From positions 50,133,095 through 50,197,094 of the forward strand of contig NC_084464.1 of assembly GCF_027409185.1 (NCBI RefSeq): a stretch of DNA of 64,000 nt, read 5' to 3'. A program made the translations under genes and the position numbers. The notes under the pieces are model-generated. The model saw only the letters and a program-made list of their open reading frames with translations. It did no database searches and was not told the origin of the DNA. Shown in pieces: positions 1 through 12,479 of this stretch. Each line of letters begins with the position of its first letter. Position 1 is the stretch's first letter. This stretch comes from Cynocephalus volans. Taxonomy: Eukaryota > Chordata > Mammalia > Dermoptera > Cynocephalidae.

Positions 1-59
1 AAAAAACAAGTTCCCTAGAAAATTCTAATGCCCATTGATGTGTAAAATCCACTGACTTG

Positions 60-150
60 GTCCCACTACACATTTTGCAATTGAGAAAATTGAGTCCTCA
101 AGGTCACACAAGTCAGAAGCAGTGAAGTAGGAACTAAAACCAGGTTTTTT
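60..150 (-). repeat. MIR fragment
   Basis: GAGAAAATTGAGTCCTCAAG followed by GTCACACAAGTCAGAAGCAG matches the antisense MIR core. About 235-360 adds a GAATGAATG-rich tail of uncertain origin. Confidence 0.6.
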
Positions 151-360
151 CACTCTTAGCCCACCCTGAGTCCCTAAATTAAGGAGCCTAGTTCCCCCGC
201 AGTTTCTTAATATCCATCCTTATCTTCAATCACCTTGTAAATTCCTGAACACCAAGGACTATATGAACCAAACTGACTACCCAACACATGCTAGGGGTGA
301 ATTAGTGAATAGTTATTTCAGTAAGTAGATGAATGAATGTAAGAAAGAATGAATGGATGA

Positions 361-1911
361 ATGATGATTGCTACTCATTTTAAGTTTACTTTTAGGTGTC
401 TTTATTGCTACCTATTGCAAATCCTTTTTGGCAGAGGGCTGGGTTTAAAAGATAAAATACATCAATTCAATGAAAGGGGCTCCAATGGAGCTAAAAACCC
501 CCGGCCTATGTACTCAAGTACCCAGGACCCCAGAAGGATGACTCCCCAGCAGAGCCATGTCCCACTTCCTGCTTCAGCTCTCCATCTACACTGTCCCTGT
601 TCTAATGCCCTGGCTGTGGCTCATACCCTCCCCATGTGCCCAAGCTCAATTTGATCTAATGTTTATGATTGCCTCCCATTTGGGCTGCTGGTGCTTAGAT
701 TATAAAAACACCCACCATTCTCATAGAGTCAGGGGCTGGGAGGGAGAAGTCTATTATTCTTTGTGGCTGCAGTAATATTTTATGTCAAGGCTTCAGGTAG
801 ACTGACCCATGCACTCTCCAGCCTCTCTGCGATGCATGGTTGGCTACAGATGCTGATGGTATTGACCGTATCTATAACGACATGATGGCTGCTCTCTAGA
901 GTGGGAGATCTACACACCTTGACTCTCAGGTGGGAGAGAAAGAATCCTTGTCAAAGGCAGAAATGTGTCCTCAGAAGTCACAAGAGTAGTTTTGCTAGAA
1001 CAGGTCTTACCAAGTGGCATGTCTTTCTTATAACACCCTAACCCCACCTCTCCCCCTGGATACCTCATTTTTAAATGGGTAGATGAATGGATGGATGAGT
1101 GAAATCATGTCAGTTAAATTTTATGAGTAATAGTGTTAGACTGTCTGAAGTGAAAGGACCACCACAGATCTTTGAATCCACAGAGAAGGAAACTGAGGCT
1201 CAAATGTGGTCTTAAATATTTAGGACAAAACTGAACTGTTCTACACTCCTAATTGATTATCCAGGATATTAATATTCCTTCATTCCAATAAATGACAACT
1301 ATATGCTACGGGTGGACCTGCTTCTTGCCCATATGGTGCCTTTTTGCAAGTAGGAAAAGGTGCCCCTTCCTCCTGGTGGACACAGGCTTTCACCAGGGTG
1401 CATGGCGGGCAAGTGAAGTGGCAGCTGGATTTCAGCCCCTCTTGCTCCTCAGCCGGGCACCCTTGTGTGGTGAACGACCTGCACAATTGTCACTGGAGGC
1501 TCTGACTACGGAAGCTCAGTTTGTCCCTGAGGACAGACCTGAGCCTTATTTACCTCGTAAATCCTACCTCATTTAGAGCTGTGCCTGGCCCACTACAGGA
1601 GGAAGGGAAGTGTTTAATAAGGAAAGAAAGGAGAGGGGAGAAAGAGCAACATCTAATATCCGTGGGAACTTTGTAAGTTAAACTTTGTGAAGGAACAAAA
1701 CAAGTAAAACCCAAACAGCCGATCGCTAGGTCTCGTGAAGAAAAATAAAGCAAAATGAAATAGAGTCTAATTAGTTAGCTTAAACAATATTAAACTCCAG
1801 AGGAAATGGAAAGATAGTCTTGCTGACATTATTGTGAGCTGCAGAGAGGGGCCAGGCAATTATATTAGGGAAAACAGATAAGTTTGTGAGTTGCCAAATA
1901 AAGAAGCAATC
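361..1911. other. Intergenic sequence, no gene seen
   Basis: AT-rich intergenic sequence with a weak antisense MIR-like fragment at about 1170-1210. The 60-97 codon open frames lack any recognisable domain and are treated as chance. Confidence 0.6.
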
Positions 1912-1973
1912 ACAGAGATAAAAGCAGGTGCTTTCCCCAAATACAGAGATAAAAGCAGGTGCTTTCCCCAAAT
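1912..1973 (+). repeat. Perfect 31-bp tandem duplication
   Basis: Two adjacent identical copies (1912-1942 and 1943-1973) of a 31-bp unit starting ACAGAGATAAAAGCAGG. With no differences between copies, it looks recent. Confidence 0.95.
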
Positions 1974-3600
1974 GGAAAACATAACTAGATCATTCATCAA
2001 CTTCCCATACAGAGCTCAGGCACCTGCTCTGGAGACAAATAAGGGGATTGTTTCTTTTAAAATGGTGTTATCTTGAATAGCCTGATTCCTTTGCTTTGAG
2101 CTAATTTGTATTAATCTATCTCCCCAGGAGGCTATAAAATTCTTCCTTTCCTCCATAAACCTTTGGAAGGACAGATGGTCACTTATCTGCAAATGCAGTT
2201 TAAATTTCCTCCTTATCCTATGGTGGGGGTGAAGAGAAGTCCGGGGAGAGATGGGGGTGTTAAGAACAGGGAAGCAAAGAAAAGGAAGAGAGATTAAATC
2301 TTTTATTATGTTCAGAAGTTCAATAATATAGTCACTGTTTCTCTGTCTCATTTATTTAAACAACAAGCTCCTGTCTTCCTTTTAGAGTCAGCTTTGACTT
2401 GTGTCACACCAGAGCAGGGATTCTGTAAACTCTTAGAAATTACGGGTCTCTTTGAGAATCTGGTCAAAGGATGTGAATCTCCTCTTCAGAAAAGATGCTC
2501 ATATGCATATGCTCACGCACTTTGACAAATTTCAAAAGGTTCATGTATTCCCTGATACCCATCTTGGATCCCAAGTTAAAAACACCTGGTCTGGGACCTG
2601 GAATAGAAGCCATTTTGGAGAGGGCCCTAGAAGCTTAAAGTGATAACACACAACAGGGTCCATTTTGAATTTTAAGTGGGTTTGAAGGCCTCAATGCATT
2701 AGGAGGAGATGTTTGGAAATGCCGTATCTTAGAAGCATTAGTGGGGGCCCTGTTACCTGAGATCTCGGGGAGAAGGAGGAGAAACTGGCAGGGAAGTGCT
2801 ACCACAGTCTTTGTAAGGGACACTTCTACATTCCAGAAATTATGCCATCATGGAAGTTTAGCCTGTAATTTATCAATACTGCCATAAGGTGGCAGTGCTG
2901 TAATCATATGACTCTTTCAAATATGCCTGTGTGTGCATGCTTCTGTATTCCAAAACCAAACCAATGTTTCCACTCAACTTTTTGATGACTCAGGAAAAAA
3001 AAAATGCAGAGAGCCAAAATTTGCCTACCAGGTGCTTACTGTTGGTCTGGATGTTGGTAGTACAAAGATAAAGAAGATACATCAGTGTCTTTACATTCCA
3101 CTCTTTTTTCTTCCTCAAGCAAGAAGTTGCCATCATGGAACTAGATTTTCATTCCTGAAAGTCTTTTAGCAATTTTCTCCTCCAGAGTCAGATAGTGAGT
3201 ACCTTTATGCCTTTCTCTTTAATTTCATAAAATCTGTGTGGGGTATGCCTTGTATTTCCTCCCCCACCCCAGACCTCTTGAATACTGAGATGATGTAGTC
3301 TCTTTTCTCTGATTAATCAAAACAAGAATGACTTGTTGAACCATCTATTATACAGATAAAATGTATTACTGTTCACCAAGGAGTTCACTAAGCTCTCTTC
3401 TTAAACTAGAGGTGGGGTTCCTAGATGCTTTGTCCAGTCCACCTCTAACACATACTCACCCATTCTTTAGGCTGTTGGGAGGTAGGTCTGCTTCCATGAG
3501 GAAGTTTGGCTTAGGCCTTCAAGGAAAACTTCTCCGATTATCTCTCAAAGGATTTGTCTTCCCTTCTCTGAATTCCTAAGTCTGTATGATCTGGCATTTA
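1974..3600. other. Intergenic sequence with a possible DNA-transposon remnant
   Basis: Mostly unique. About 2418-2600 (GGATTCTGTAAACTCTTAG … GTTAAAAACACCTGG) resembles a non-autonomous hAT-type element, family not assigned. The rest shows no gene. Confidence 0.4.
2881..2900 (+). promoter_or_regulatory. Weak CTCF-like motif
   Basis: GCCATAAGGTGGCAGTGCTG resembles the CTCF core (CCACNAGGTGGCAG) except for T in place of C after CCA. This is a sequence match only. Confidence 0.3.
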
Positions 3601-4261
3601 ACATAAACTACCTAGCATTTCAGCTACTTGTGTACATATGCTGTCCTGCAGGCTTAGAGTGCATTTCCATCTGCCAGGGCATCTTTAGTAGAATGCTCAA
3701 TAAGTGATATGGGTTGAATATTCCAGTCAGCAGGGTGTGAATAGTCAGAGGAGAGATGGGGTGGGTACACTGTGCAGAAGGAATGACAAGTGCAAAGATA
3801 CCCAGTAGGAAATGCCAGGGCCCTCCTAGGAGAGGGTGAGTCCTCCAAGTGGGGGACCAGGGATGTGTCACGAAGGTGGAGAAAGAGAGGTGGCTGAAAG
3901 GGTGAGGAGCAGCCAGATTGAAGGGACCTTGAATGACAACCTAAAGTGTCTGGACTTGGTTAGGTAGGCAAAGGGGAGTTAGCGAGGGCTCCAGGTAAAG
4001 ATTTCAGCAAAATGCAGAAGGACAGTGTGGGTAAGCAGGGAACAATAGGAGCTCACTACATTCATTCAGGGGTGAGATCATAAGGGGCTGAAATGTGCAG
4101 TATCCTTGACAATGACAAGGAAGGGTGGACTCAAGCAAGACAGTTGAAGGAAGAATGAACTAACAGCACCTGTTGACTGCATATGGGGTGGCCAAAGAAA
4201 GTGACCTGGGGCCAATAGGGAGATGAGTTGTTAGATCTGGGGCCAAGATTAACATTCAAAA
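3601..4261 (+). repeat. Ancient interspersed repeat-like region, family unassigned
   Basis: Segments such as CTTGAATGACAACCTAAAG, AGCAAGACAGTTGAAGG and AGGGACCTTGAATG have the style of a widespread mammalian repeat seen elsewhere in this window (for example about 17870-18170). I cannot name the family. No coding signal. Confidence 0.35.
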
Positions 4262-5158
4262 GAGTATCAAATGTAAACTTTTGATGTTATCTCTAATTTG
4301 AATATACAAGGACATACACAAACAAGATACTCTGTAGATATACACAGGCTGATTCCAAAAGTTATATGGAAAGTCAGACTTGAATGGCCAACATTATTTT
4401 GAAAAGAAAACCAAAACTGAAAGACTTGCATTACCTGATTTTAAGACCTACTAGAAACCATGACAATCAAGACAGTGTCATGCTGGGAAAGAGGAAAAGC
4501 TCATTGATGCAGAATAGAAAGTCCAGAAACAGACTGACATAAATATAATCAATTGATTTTTGCAAAGATGCAAAGGCAATTCAGTGGAGTGTTTTTAACA
4601 AATGATGCTGGGACAACTAGATATCCATACATTTAAAAAATGAATCTGTACCTCATACCATTTACAAAAATTGATCTAAAATGGACCATAGACCTATATA
4701 TAACATGTAAAACAATAAAACTCTTGTAAGAAAATATCAGGGAAAATCTTTGTGACTTTGAATTTGGCAAAGAGTTTGTATATATGACACCAAAATTATG
4801 GTTCATAAAAAAAAAAAGATATTTTTAACTTCGCCAAAATTAAAGCCTTTTGCTCTGCTAAGGACACTGTTAAGAAATGGAAATTCAAGCTACAGAATGG
4901 GAGAAAATACTTGCCAATCATATATCTGACAAAGAACTTGTATACAGAATATGTAAAGAACTGTCAAAACTCAGCAATGAGAAAACAACCTAATAAAAAA
5001 AAAGACAAAACGTTTGAACTGACACTTCGCCAAAGAAGAAAAATAGATGGCAAACAGAGACATGAAAGAAGCTTAGCATTCTTAGTCATTAGGGAAACAC
5101 AAAATTAAAACCACAATAATTATCATTATATACATATAAGAATGGCTAAAATTAGAAG
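4262..5158 (+). repeat. L1 ORF2 3' fragment (decayed)
   Basis: Plus-strand remains of the C-terminal part of L1 ORF2: …ACAGAATGGGAGAAAATACTT…, …AACTTGTATACAGAATATG…, …CATTAGGGAAACACAAAATT…. It is broken by stops and frameshifts. The same ORF2 stretch occurs again in a second, independent copy at 6116-7169. Confidence 0.85.
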
Positions 5159-5159
5159 A

Positions 5160-5460
5160 AAAAAATGACTTGTACCTTGATCTCTGACTTCTGGCTTCCA
5201 GAACTGTGAGACAATAAATTTCTGTTTTTTTTTTTAAAAGATGACCAGTAAGGGGATCTTAACCCTTGACTTGGTGTGGTCAGCACCACGCTCAGCCAGT
5301 GAGCGAACCAGCCATCCCTATATGGGATCCGAACCCGGGGCCTTGGTGTTATCAGCACCGCACTCTCCCGAGTGAGCCACGGGCCGGCCCTAAATTTCTG
5401 TTGTTTTAAGCCACCCAGTTTGTGGTACTGTATTACGGTATCCCTAGCAAATGAAGGCTC
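5160..5460 (+). repeat. MLT1-type (MaLR) LTR 3' end, interrupted by a SINE
   Basis: ACCTTGATCTCTGACTTCTG, CTTCCAGAACTGTGAGACAA and (after the SINE) TTTTAAGCCACCCAGTTTGT match the 3' part of MLT1 LTRs. The SINE at 5227-5390 splits it. Confidence 0.8.
5227..5390 (-). mobile_element. Dimeric tRNA-Ile-like SINE (colugo CYN-type)
   Basis: Read on the minus strand it starts GGGCCGGCCCGTGGCTCAC, carries a pol III B box GGTTCGGATCC, then a second tRNA-like monomer with B box GGTTAAGATCC, and ends in an A-run (T-run 5227-5235). The monomer GTGGTGCTGATAACACCAAG resembles tRNA-Ile. Target-site duplications TAAATTTCTGTT lie at 5215-5226 and 5391-5402. It inserted into an MLT1 LTR. It is a SINE, not a functional tRNA gene. 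Confidence 0.9.
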
Positions 5461-5613
5461 TGCCCATACCCTCTGTTCTTTAGTCTCTACATCTGGCCCA
5501 CACCACTCCTGTGATGTCCATCCTTGCATGTCTGCAATGCTCCCAAATCAGATTCTCAGTTACCTTGAGATTGACTGTGCTCTTGACAATAATTGTCACA
5601 GTTCACATTTCCT
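5461..5613. other. Intergenic, target site of the twin-primed L1
   Basis: Unique-looking sequence ending in the left target-site duplication ACAGTTCACATTTCCT (5598-5613). Confidence 0.7.
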
Positions 5614-7169
<1,556 letters not shown>

Positions 7170-7199
7170 ACAGTTCCCATTTCCTGCATTTATCATGTA

Positions 7200-7360
7200 C
7201 CAGGCGTGAGGTTGGGTGCTTTACTTTCATTCTCTTGTTGAAAACTCGCATGAGGTAAGTGCAAACACTGTTCCATTTTAGAGAAGAGGAAACTGAGGTT
7301 CAGAGAGGCTAAGTAACAGATCATATATGCTATGTTATCTGAAAATCTGTGTTCATAACC
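7200..7360 (-). repeat. MIR fragment
   Basis: AGAGGAAACTGAGGTTCAGA followed by GAGGCTAAGTAACAGATCAT is the antisense MIR core. Confidence 0.8.
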
Positions 7361-7499
7361 TCTGCACTCTCCTGCCTCCCACACACTGTCCTGCCTCTCT
7401 CGAGATGCCACTTCCAACTGTCTGCCACCCATTTCCACCCAGATAGCCTTTGGTCTCCTCAAGTTCCCTGTGTCTAGAACAAGCTTGGTGGTCCCTCCC

Positions 7500-7503
<4 letters not shown>

Positions 7504-7571
<68 letters not shown>
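7504..7571 (+). repeat. (AC)n microsatellite
   Basis: Pure dinucleotide repeat of about 34 units. Confidence 0.98.
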
Positions 7572-7572
<1 letters not shown>

Positions 7573-9046
7573 AGCTTCTCCCTCCTCTTCCTATAATGAC
7601 CTCAGCCTCACCAGGCTGGAGACCTGGCTTCCCCTCAGCCTTGCTCCTGGGCCTCTCAGGGTTCAGGAGGGGCTGGGGCCACTTTTCCTTTTTGAGGCCC
7701 CAGTATTTTTTTATTTTTAATTTTTGTTGATTGATTGATTTTTTAAAATTTTAAATACAATGGTATTCACTGTTTTTGTGTGTAGTTTTACAAATTTTGA
7801 CACGCACCTAGATTTTGTAACCATCACCACAAACAAGATACAGAACCATTGCAGCACCCTAAAGAATGTGATCCCCTGATCTGTTTTCTGTTCTGTAATA
7901 GTTTATTGTAGCTGCTGTAACAAATTACCACAAACTTAGTAGCTTCAACAACTGAAATTTATTCTCTCGAAGTTCTGGAGTCCAGCAGTATAACATCAGC
8001 ATCACTGGGCCAAAATTAAGGTGTCAGCTGTCCACACTTCCAAAGCTGGAGGCTCTAGGGGACAAGCCATTCCTTGTCTCTTCCAGCTTCTGCTGGCTGC
8101 CAGCATTGCTTGGTTTGTGGGCACTTTAATCCAACGCTCAAGTCTCTCTGCTCCATCTTCACATCATCTTTTTTCTGTTGGGGTGTTCCTTTGTTACAGC
8201 AGCACCCCAGAATCACCAGAAGCTAGGGGAGAGACAAGGACCATGTCCCTCCCCTCCTACCCTGTTGAGCCTCACATGGTGGTGGGACAGTATAACCAGA
8301 CATTAGAGTCCTCATCTTCCTCTGCCTTCCTCTTACAAGGAGACTTCAAAATGTTCACAGAGAAGTGGAGTTAAAAGATAAAAAATTTTTAAAAAGTTTG
8401 TTTATCAATATAAGCGCCATCAAGTTCAAGACAGTTTTGTAAGTGATGACACCAGCCATTTAGTCCATTCCTAAGGAGGGTCCTGGGAATTTAACCAGGT
8501 CAATGCAGTCTTGTTTTCATTATTAATTGAAGAAAAAATGGGTACCCTTTAAAGATTTTTTAAGATTGGGAAACAAAAAGAAGTGAGAAGGAGCCAAGTC
8601 AGGATATAAGGTGGATGCCTAATGATTTCCCATCAGAACTCTCACAAAATTGCCTTTGTTTAAAGAGAGGAATGAGCAGAAGCACTGTTGTAGTAGAGAA
8701 GGACTCTTGGTAAATCTTTCCCTGGTATTTTCCTGCTAAAGCTTTGGCTTTCTCAAAACACCCTCATAGTAAGCAGAGGATATCATTCTTTGGCCCTCCA
8801 GAAAGTCAACAAGCAAAATGCCTTGAGCAACCCAAAAAACTGTTGCCACGACCTTTGCTCTTGACTGGTCCACTTTTGCTTTGACTGAATCACTTCCATC
8901 TCTTGGTAGCCATTGCTTTGATTATGCTTTGTCTGCAGGATCATAGCAGGAAAGCCGTGTTTCATCTGCTGTCACAGTTCTTCATAGAAATGCTTCAGGA
9001 TCTTGATCCCACTTGTTTAAAATTTCCATCAAAATCTCTGCTCTTG

Positions 9047-9203
9047 GGGTCGGCCCCATGGCTCAACCCATGGCTCACTTGGGAGAGTGTGGCACTGGTA
9101 GCACCAAGGCCACAGGTTCGGATCCTATATAGGGATGGCCGGTGCACTCACTGGCTGAATGTAGTGCAGACCACATCATGCCGAGGGTTGCGATCCTCTT
9201 ACC

Positions 9204-9230
<27 letters not shown>
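9047..9230 (+). mobile_element. Dimeric tRNA-Ile-like SINE inserted in the mariner
   Basis: Second copy of the SINE at 5227-5390, in plus orientation. It begins GGGTCGGCCCCATGGCTCA, has B boxes GGTTCGGATCC (about 9115) and GGTTGCGATCC (about 9186), and ends in about 25 A. Perfect 16-bp target-site duplications AAAATCTCTGCTCTTG lie at 9031-9046 and 9231-9246. The perfect duplication indicates a fairly young insertion. Confidence 0.93.
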
Positions 9231-9237
<7 letters not shown>

Positions 9238-9499
9238 CTGCTCTTGTCTGCAGCTGATCTGGGCACAACAGTTTTGACACCCATTGAGCAGAAAGTTTGC
9301 TCAACTATATTTTTACCGTCAGAACTGTGTAAGCTGAACCACTTGAGATGTCTGTGGTATTGGCTTTTGTTTCTGCTGTTAATCAGTCCTCTTCAATCAG
9401 GGCATGGACAAGATTAATGTTTTCCTTGCAAATTGATGTGGATGGTCTGCTGCTGTGGGCTTCATCTCCAACATCATCTCATACCTTCTTAAAATGAGT

Positions 9500-11540
9500 T
9501 ATTCTTTCTACTGTTTAGCATCATTTTATTTCAGATTGAAGAGCTCCCTTTAACATTTCTTGTAGGGCAGGTCTAGTGTTGATGAACATCTGGAGGTATA
9601 TAATTCATTAGTAAAGTAAATACAGACAACCTCAGAATACTCCAATGTCATAAGGGTGGCAAATAAACCACTTATATCCTTAGTATGAAGACTAAAGGAC
9701 AAACTTAACAAGACAATAACACAAACAGCAACCATATAAGAGACGGGTAAAATTAGAAGATGTAACTTGGAACAAGAAAATGTCAAAAAATGGGGGTGGG
9801 GAATGACACAAAAGCATAGAGATGGCTTTGGTTTTTTCTTTTTTCTTAGATATCAAAGTTAAGTTATTATTAGTCTAAAATAATTTCTTATAACTATAAC
9901 ATGTTTTTTGTAAGCCTCATGGTGACCATAATGCAAAAACTTATGAGACACTAACAATAAATAGCGAGAAATCAAAATGTAAATCTAGAGAAAAGCATTC
10001 ACCCACAAAGGAAGACAGTATGTCCAGAAAAAAGGAAAAATGTCTCTACAAAAAAACCAGAAAAAAAGTGAAATGGCAGTAATGAGTCCCTATATATCAA
10101 CAATAACCCTAAATGTAAACATTTAATGACCCTATTAAGAGACACACAGTCATTCAATGGATTATGAAAGAAGAACCAACAATATGCTGCCTACAAGAAA
10201 ATCACTTAACCAATGAAGACACACACTAGCTGAAAGTGAAGGGATGGAAAAAGATATTTCATGCAAATGGAAACCAAAAAAGAGCAGGAGTATCTATATT
10301 CATATCAGAGAAAATAGACTTCAAGCCAAGGAAAGGGGAAAAAAAGGTAAGGAATATCATTATATAATGATACAGGGATCAATTCAACAAGAGGATATAA
10401 CAATTCTAAATATATATGCACCCAACTCTGGAGCCCCCAGTTATATAAAGCATTTACTATTGGACCTAACAGGAGAGATAGACTCCAATGCTATAATAGT
10501 CAGTGACTTTAGTACCCCACTTTCAACAAAGGACAGACCATCCAGACAGAAAATTAACCAGAAAATATCAGAATTAATCTCTACTCTAGGCCAATTTGAC
10601 CTAACAGACGTTTATATAACATTTCATCTGACAGCTGCAGAATACACATTCTTCTCAGAATACACATGGAACATTCTCTAGAAGAGACCATATGTTAGGA
10701 CACAAAACAAGTCTCAACAAATTTTAAAAAATCAAAATCATGTCAACGACTTTGTCCAATCACAATGGAATAAAACTAGACATCAACAACAAAAGGGACA
10801 CTAGAAACCATACGAATACATGGAAATTAAACAATATGCTCCTAAATAACGAATGTGTCAAAGAAGAAATCAAGAGGGAAAGTCAAAAATTCCTGGGGAC
10901 AAATGAAAATGAAAACACAACATATGAGAAGTTATGGGATACAGCAAAAGCAGCTCTAAGAGGGAAGTTTATGGCAATAAATGACTACACCAAAAAAGAA
11001 AAAAGACTCCAAATAAGCAACCTAATGTTACACCTCAAGGAGCTGGAGAAACAAGTGCAAACCAAACCCAAAATCAGTAGAAGAGAAATAACAAAGATCA
11101 GAGCAGAAATAAATGAATTAGAGATTAAAAAAAAAATACAGAATATTGATGAAACAGAGTTGATTTTTCAAAAAGATAAAAAAATGAATAAACTTTTAGG
11201 TAGACTAATGAAGAAAAAAGAGAGAAGACTCTCTTAATAAATAAAATCAGAAATGAGAAAGGAGACATCACAACTGATACCACAGGAGTACAAAGGATCC
11301 TAAGAGACTACTACGAACAGCTATATGCAAACATAATGGAAAACCTAGAAGAAATGGGTAAATTCCTGGACACGGATAACTTACCAAGGTTGTGTAACAA
11401 AGAACTAGAAAAGCTAAACAGATCAATAATGAGTAATGAAATAGAAGCAGTAGTAAAAAGTCTCTCAGCAAAGAAAACCCCAGGATGAGTTTACTGCTGA
11501 ATTCTACTAAACATTCTAAGAAGAACTAATACCACTGATC
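9500..11540 (+). repeat. L1 fragment: ORF2 endonuclease and N-terminal reverse transcriptase region
   Basis: From about 10070 the plus strand reads through L1 ORF2. The endonuclease region shows YIMIQGSIQQEDITILNIYA and APNSGAPSYIKHLLLDLTGE (open stretch 10244-10681). The following region shows NHNGIKLDINNKRD, NTWKLNNMLLN and ENTTYEKLWDTAKAALRGKF (open stretch 10740-11237). It stops near TAEFYQT-type sequence at about 11520. 9500-10070 is less clear L1-related sequence. Stops split the frame, so it is non-functional. Confidence 0.85.
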
Positions 11541-11544
11541 TCTA

Positions 11545-11650
11545 GTGGCTCCAGCTTGACTGCTGTTGCTTTTTAATAGCTGTAAATTGGTTGATTTGTG
11601 GGAGAAAGTGATGCTGGGGACCATCTATTCTGCCATCTTGACCAGAAGCC
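11545..11650 (-). repeat. L1 5' UTR tip, inverted
   Basis: The complement of this segment (CAAGATGGCAGAATAGATGG then TCCCCAGCATCACTTTCTCC) is nearly identical to the start of the element at 25367. It is the 5' terminus of the same L1 lineage in the opposite orientation, abutting the ORF2 piece above. Confidence 0.8.
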
Positions 11651-12479
11651 TCAAACTGCTGTTGTATCCTTCCTAGTGCCTCAAACTAGATCCTGTACAT
11701 AACAAGTTAGTACGAGTTTATTCTGGTGCAACCCCCCCCCCAAAATTCATGCATAATTTTTTCATAATATGCATTTTTCATGAACTTTTTGAAGACCCCC
11801 TCATATAAGGACACTTGTGATTGCATTTAAGGCCCATCTGGACAATTCAGAATCATTACCCATCACAGAATTCTTAATTTAATCACACCTGCAGAATCCC
11901 TATTTGCCAGATGTGTTAACATTTACAGTCCCCTCAGATTAGGACATGGATACCTGGGTGGGGTGAGGGGTGGGAGAGCATTACTCAGCCTAACACATGT
12001 CCCTGTCACCTTTTACAGGTCAGATAAATGGAATCATACAGTGTAATCTTTTAAGACTAGCTTTTTTCACCCAGCATAATGCTTTTGAGATCCATCCAAG
12101 TTGTTGCATGCATCGGTAGTTGCTTGTTTTTTATTGCTGATTTTAAATTTTATTATTTATTATTTCACTTGTTTGTCCATCGTTTGAATATATAACAATT
12201 TATCTTTTCACCAGTTGAAGAATATTTGTGTAATTCCCAATTTGGATGATTATAAATTGTGCTGCTATAAACATATGTGGACAGGTTTTTGTAAGAACAC
12301 AAGTTTCATTTCTCTAGAATAAATATCTAGGAGTAGTAATGCTAGGTTGTGAGGTAAGAGAATGTTTAACTGACAAACTGTTTTCCAAAGTCACTGTACA
12401 TTTGTCATTCCTACCAGCAATGGAGGAGAATTGCTCCTACATCCTTGACAACACTTGGCAGAGTTGGTTCCTTCTGAGG

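Larger units (their letters stand above)
8336..11803 (-). mobile_element. Mariner (Hsmar2/cecropia-like) transposon remnant with nested insertions
   Basis: The minus strand of about 8380-9480 shows mariner transposase signatures spread over several frames: VDQSRAKVVATVFWVAQGIL near 8870, a decayed DNAPAH-type region, HPPY and the C-terminal NGWCHHLQNCLELDGAYID near 8420-8460. The ends carry matching terminal inverted repeats (left ACTTCAAAATGTTCACAG at 8343-8360; right, complement of CATGAACTTTTTGAAGACC near 11780-11798) next to TA dinucleotides. Frameshifts and stops mean no active transposase. A SINE (9047-9230) and L1 material (about 9500-11650) have inserted into it. Confidence 0.85.
7890..11995 (-). 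repeat. MaLR-type LTR (antisense), split by a mariner
   Basis: 7890-8335 (GTAACAAATTACCACAAACT, GAAATTTATTCTCTCGAAGT, GGAGGCTCTAGGGGACAAGC) continues at about 11806-11995 (AAGGACACTTGTGATTGCAT, CAGATTAGGACATGGATACC). Both pieces read as an antisense MaLR/MLT-like LTR. The exact subfamily is not assigned. Confidence 0.55.
7690..12470 (-). repeat. Old L1M 3' region, split by nested insertions
   Basis: 7690-7885 (TACAAATTTTGACACGCACC, AACCATCACCACAAACAAG) and about 12000-12470 (AGATAAATGGAATCATACAG, CATTCCTACCAGCAATGGAG) are the two halves of one antisense L1M 3' UTR/ORF2 end. About 4.1 kb of later insertions (LTR, mariner, L1, SINE) separates them. Confidence 0.7.

Noticed and set aside
5236..5390. 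tRNA-Ile gene
   Set aside because: B-box and cloverleaf-like similarity come from a dimeric SINE with A-tail and target-site duplications. The monomers lack a proper acceptor stem and are diverged.
10244..11237. Possible functional L1 ORF2
   Set aside because: The endonuclease and following region are separated by stops and frame changes, and the RT catalytic core is missing; it is a fossil.
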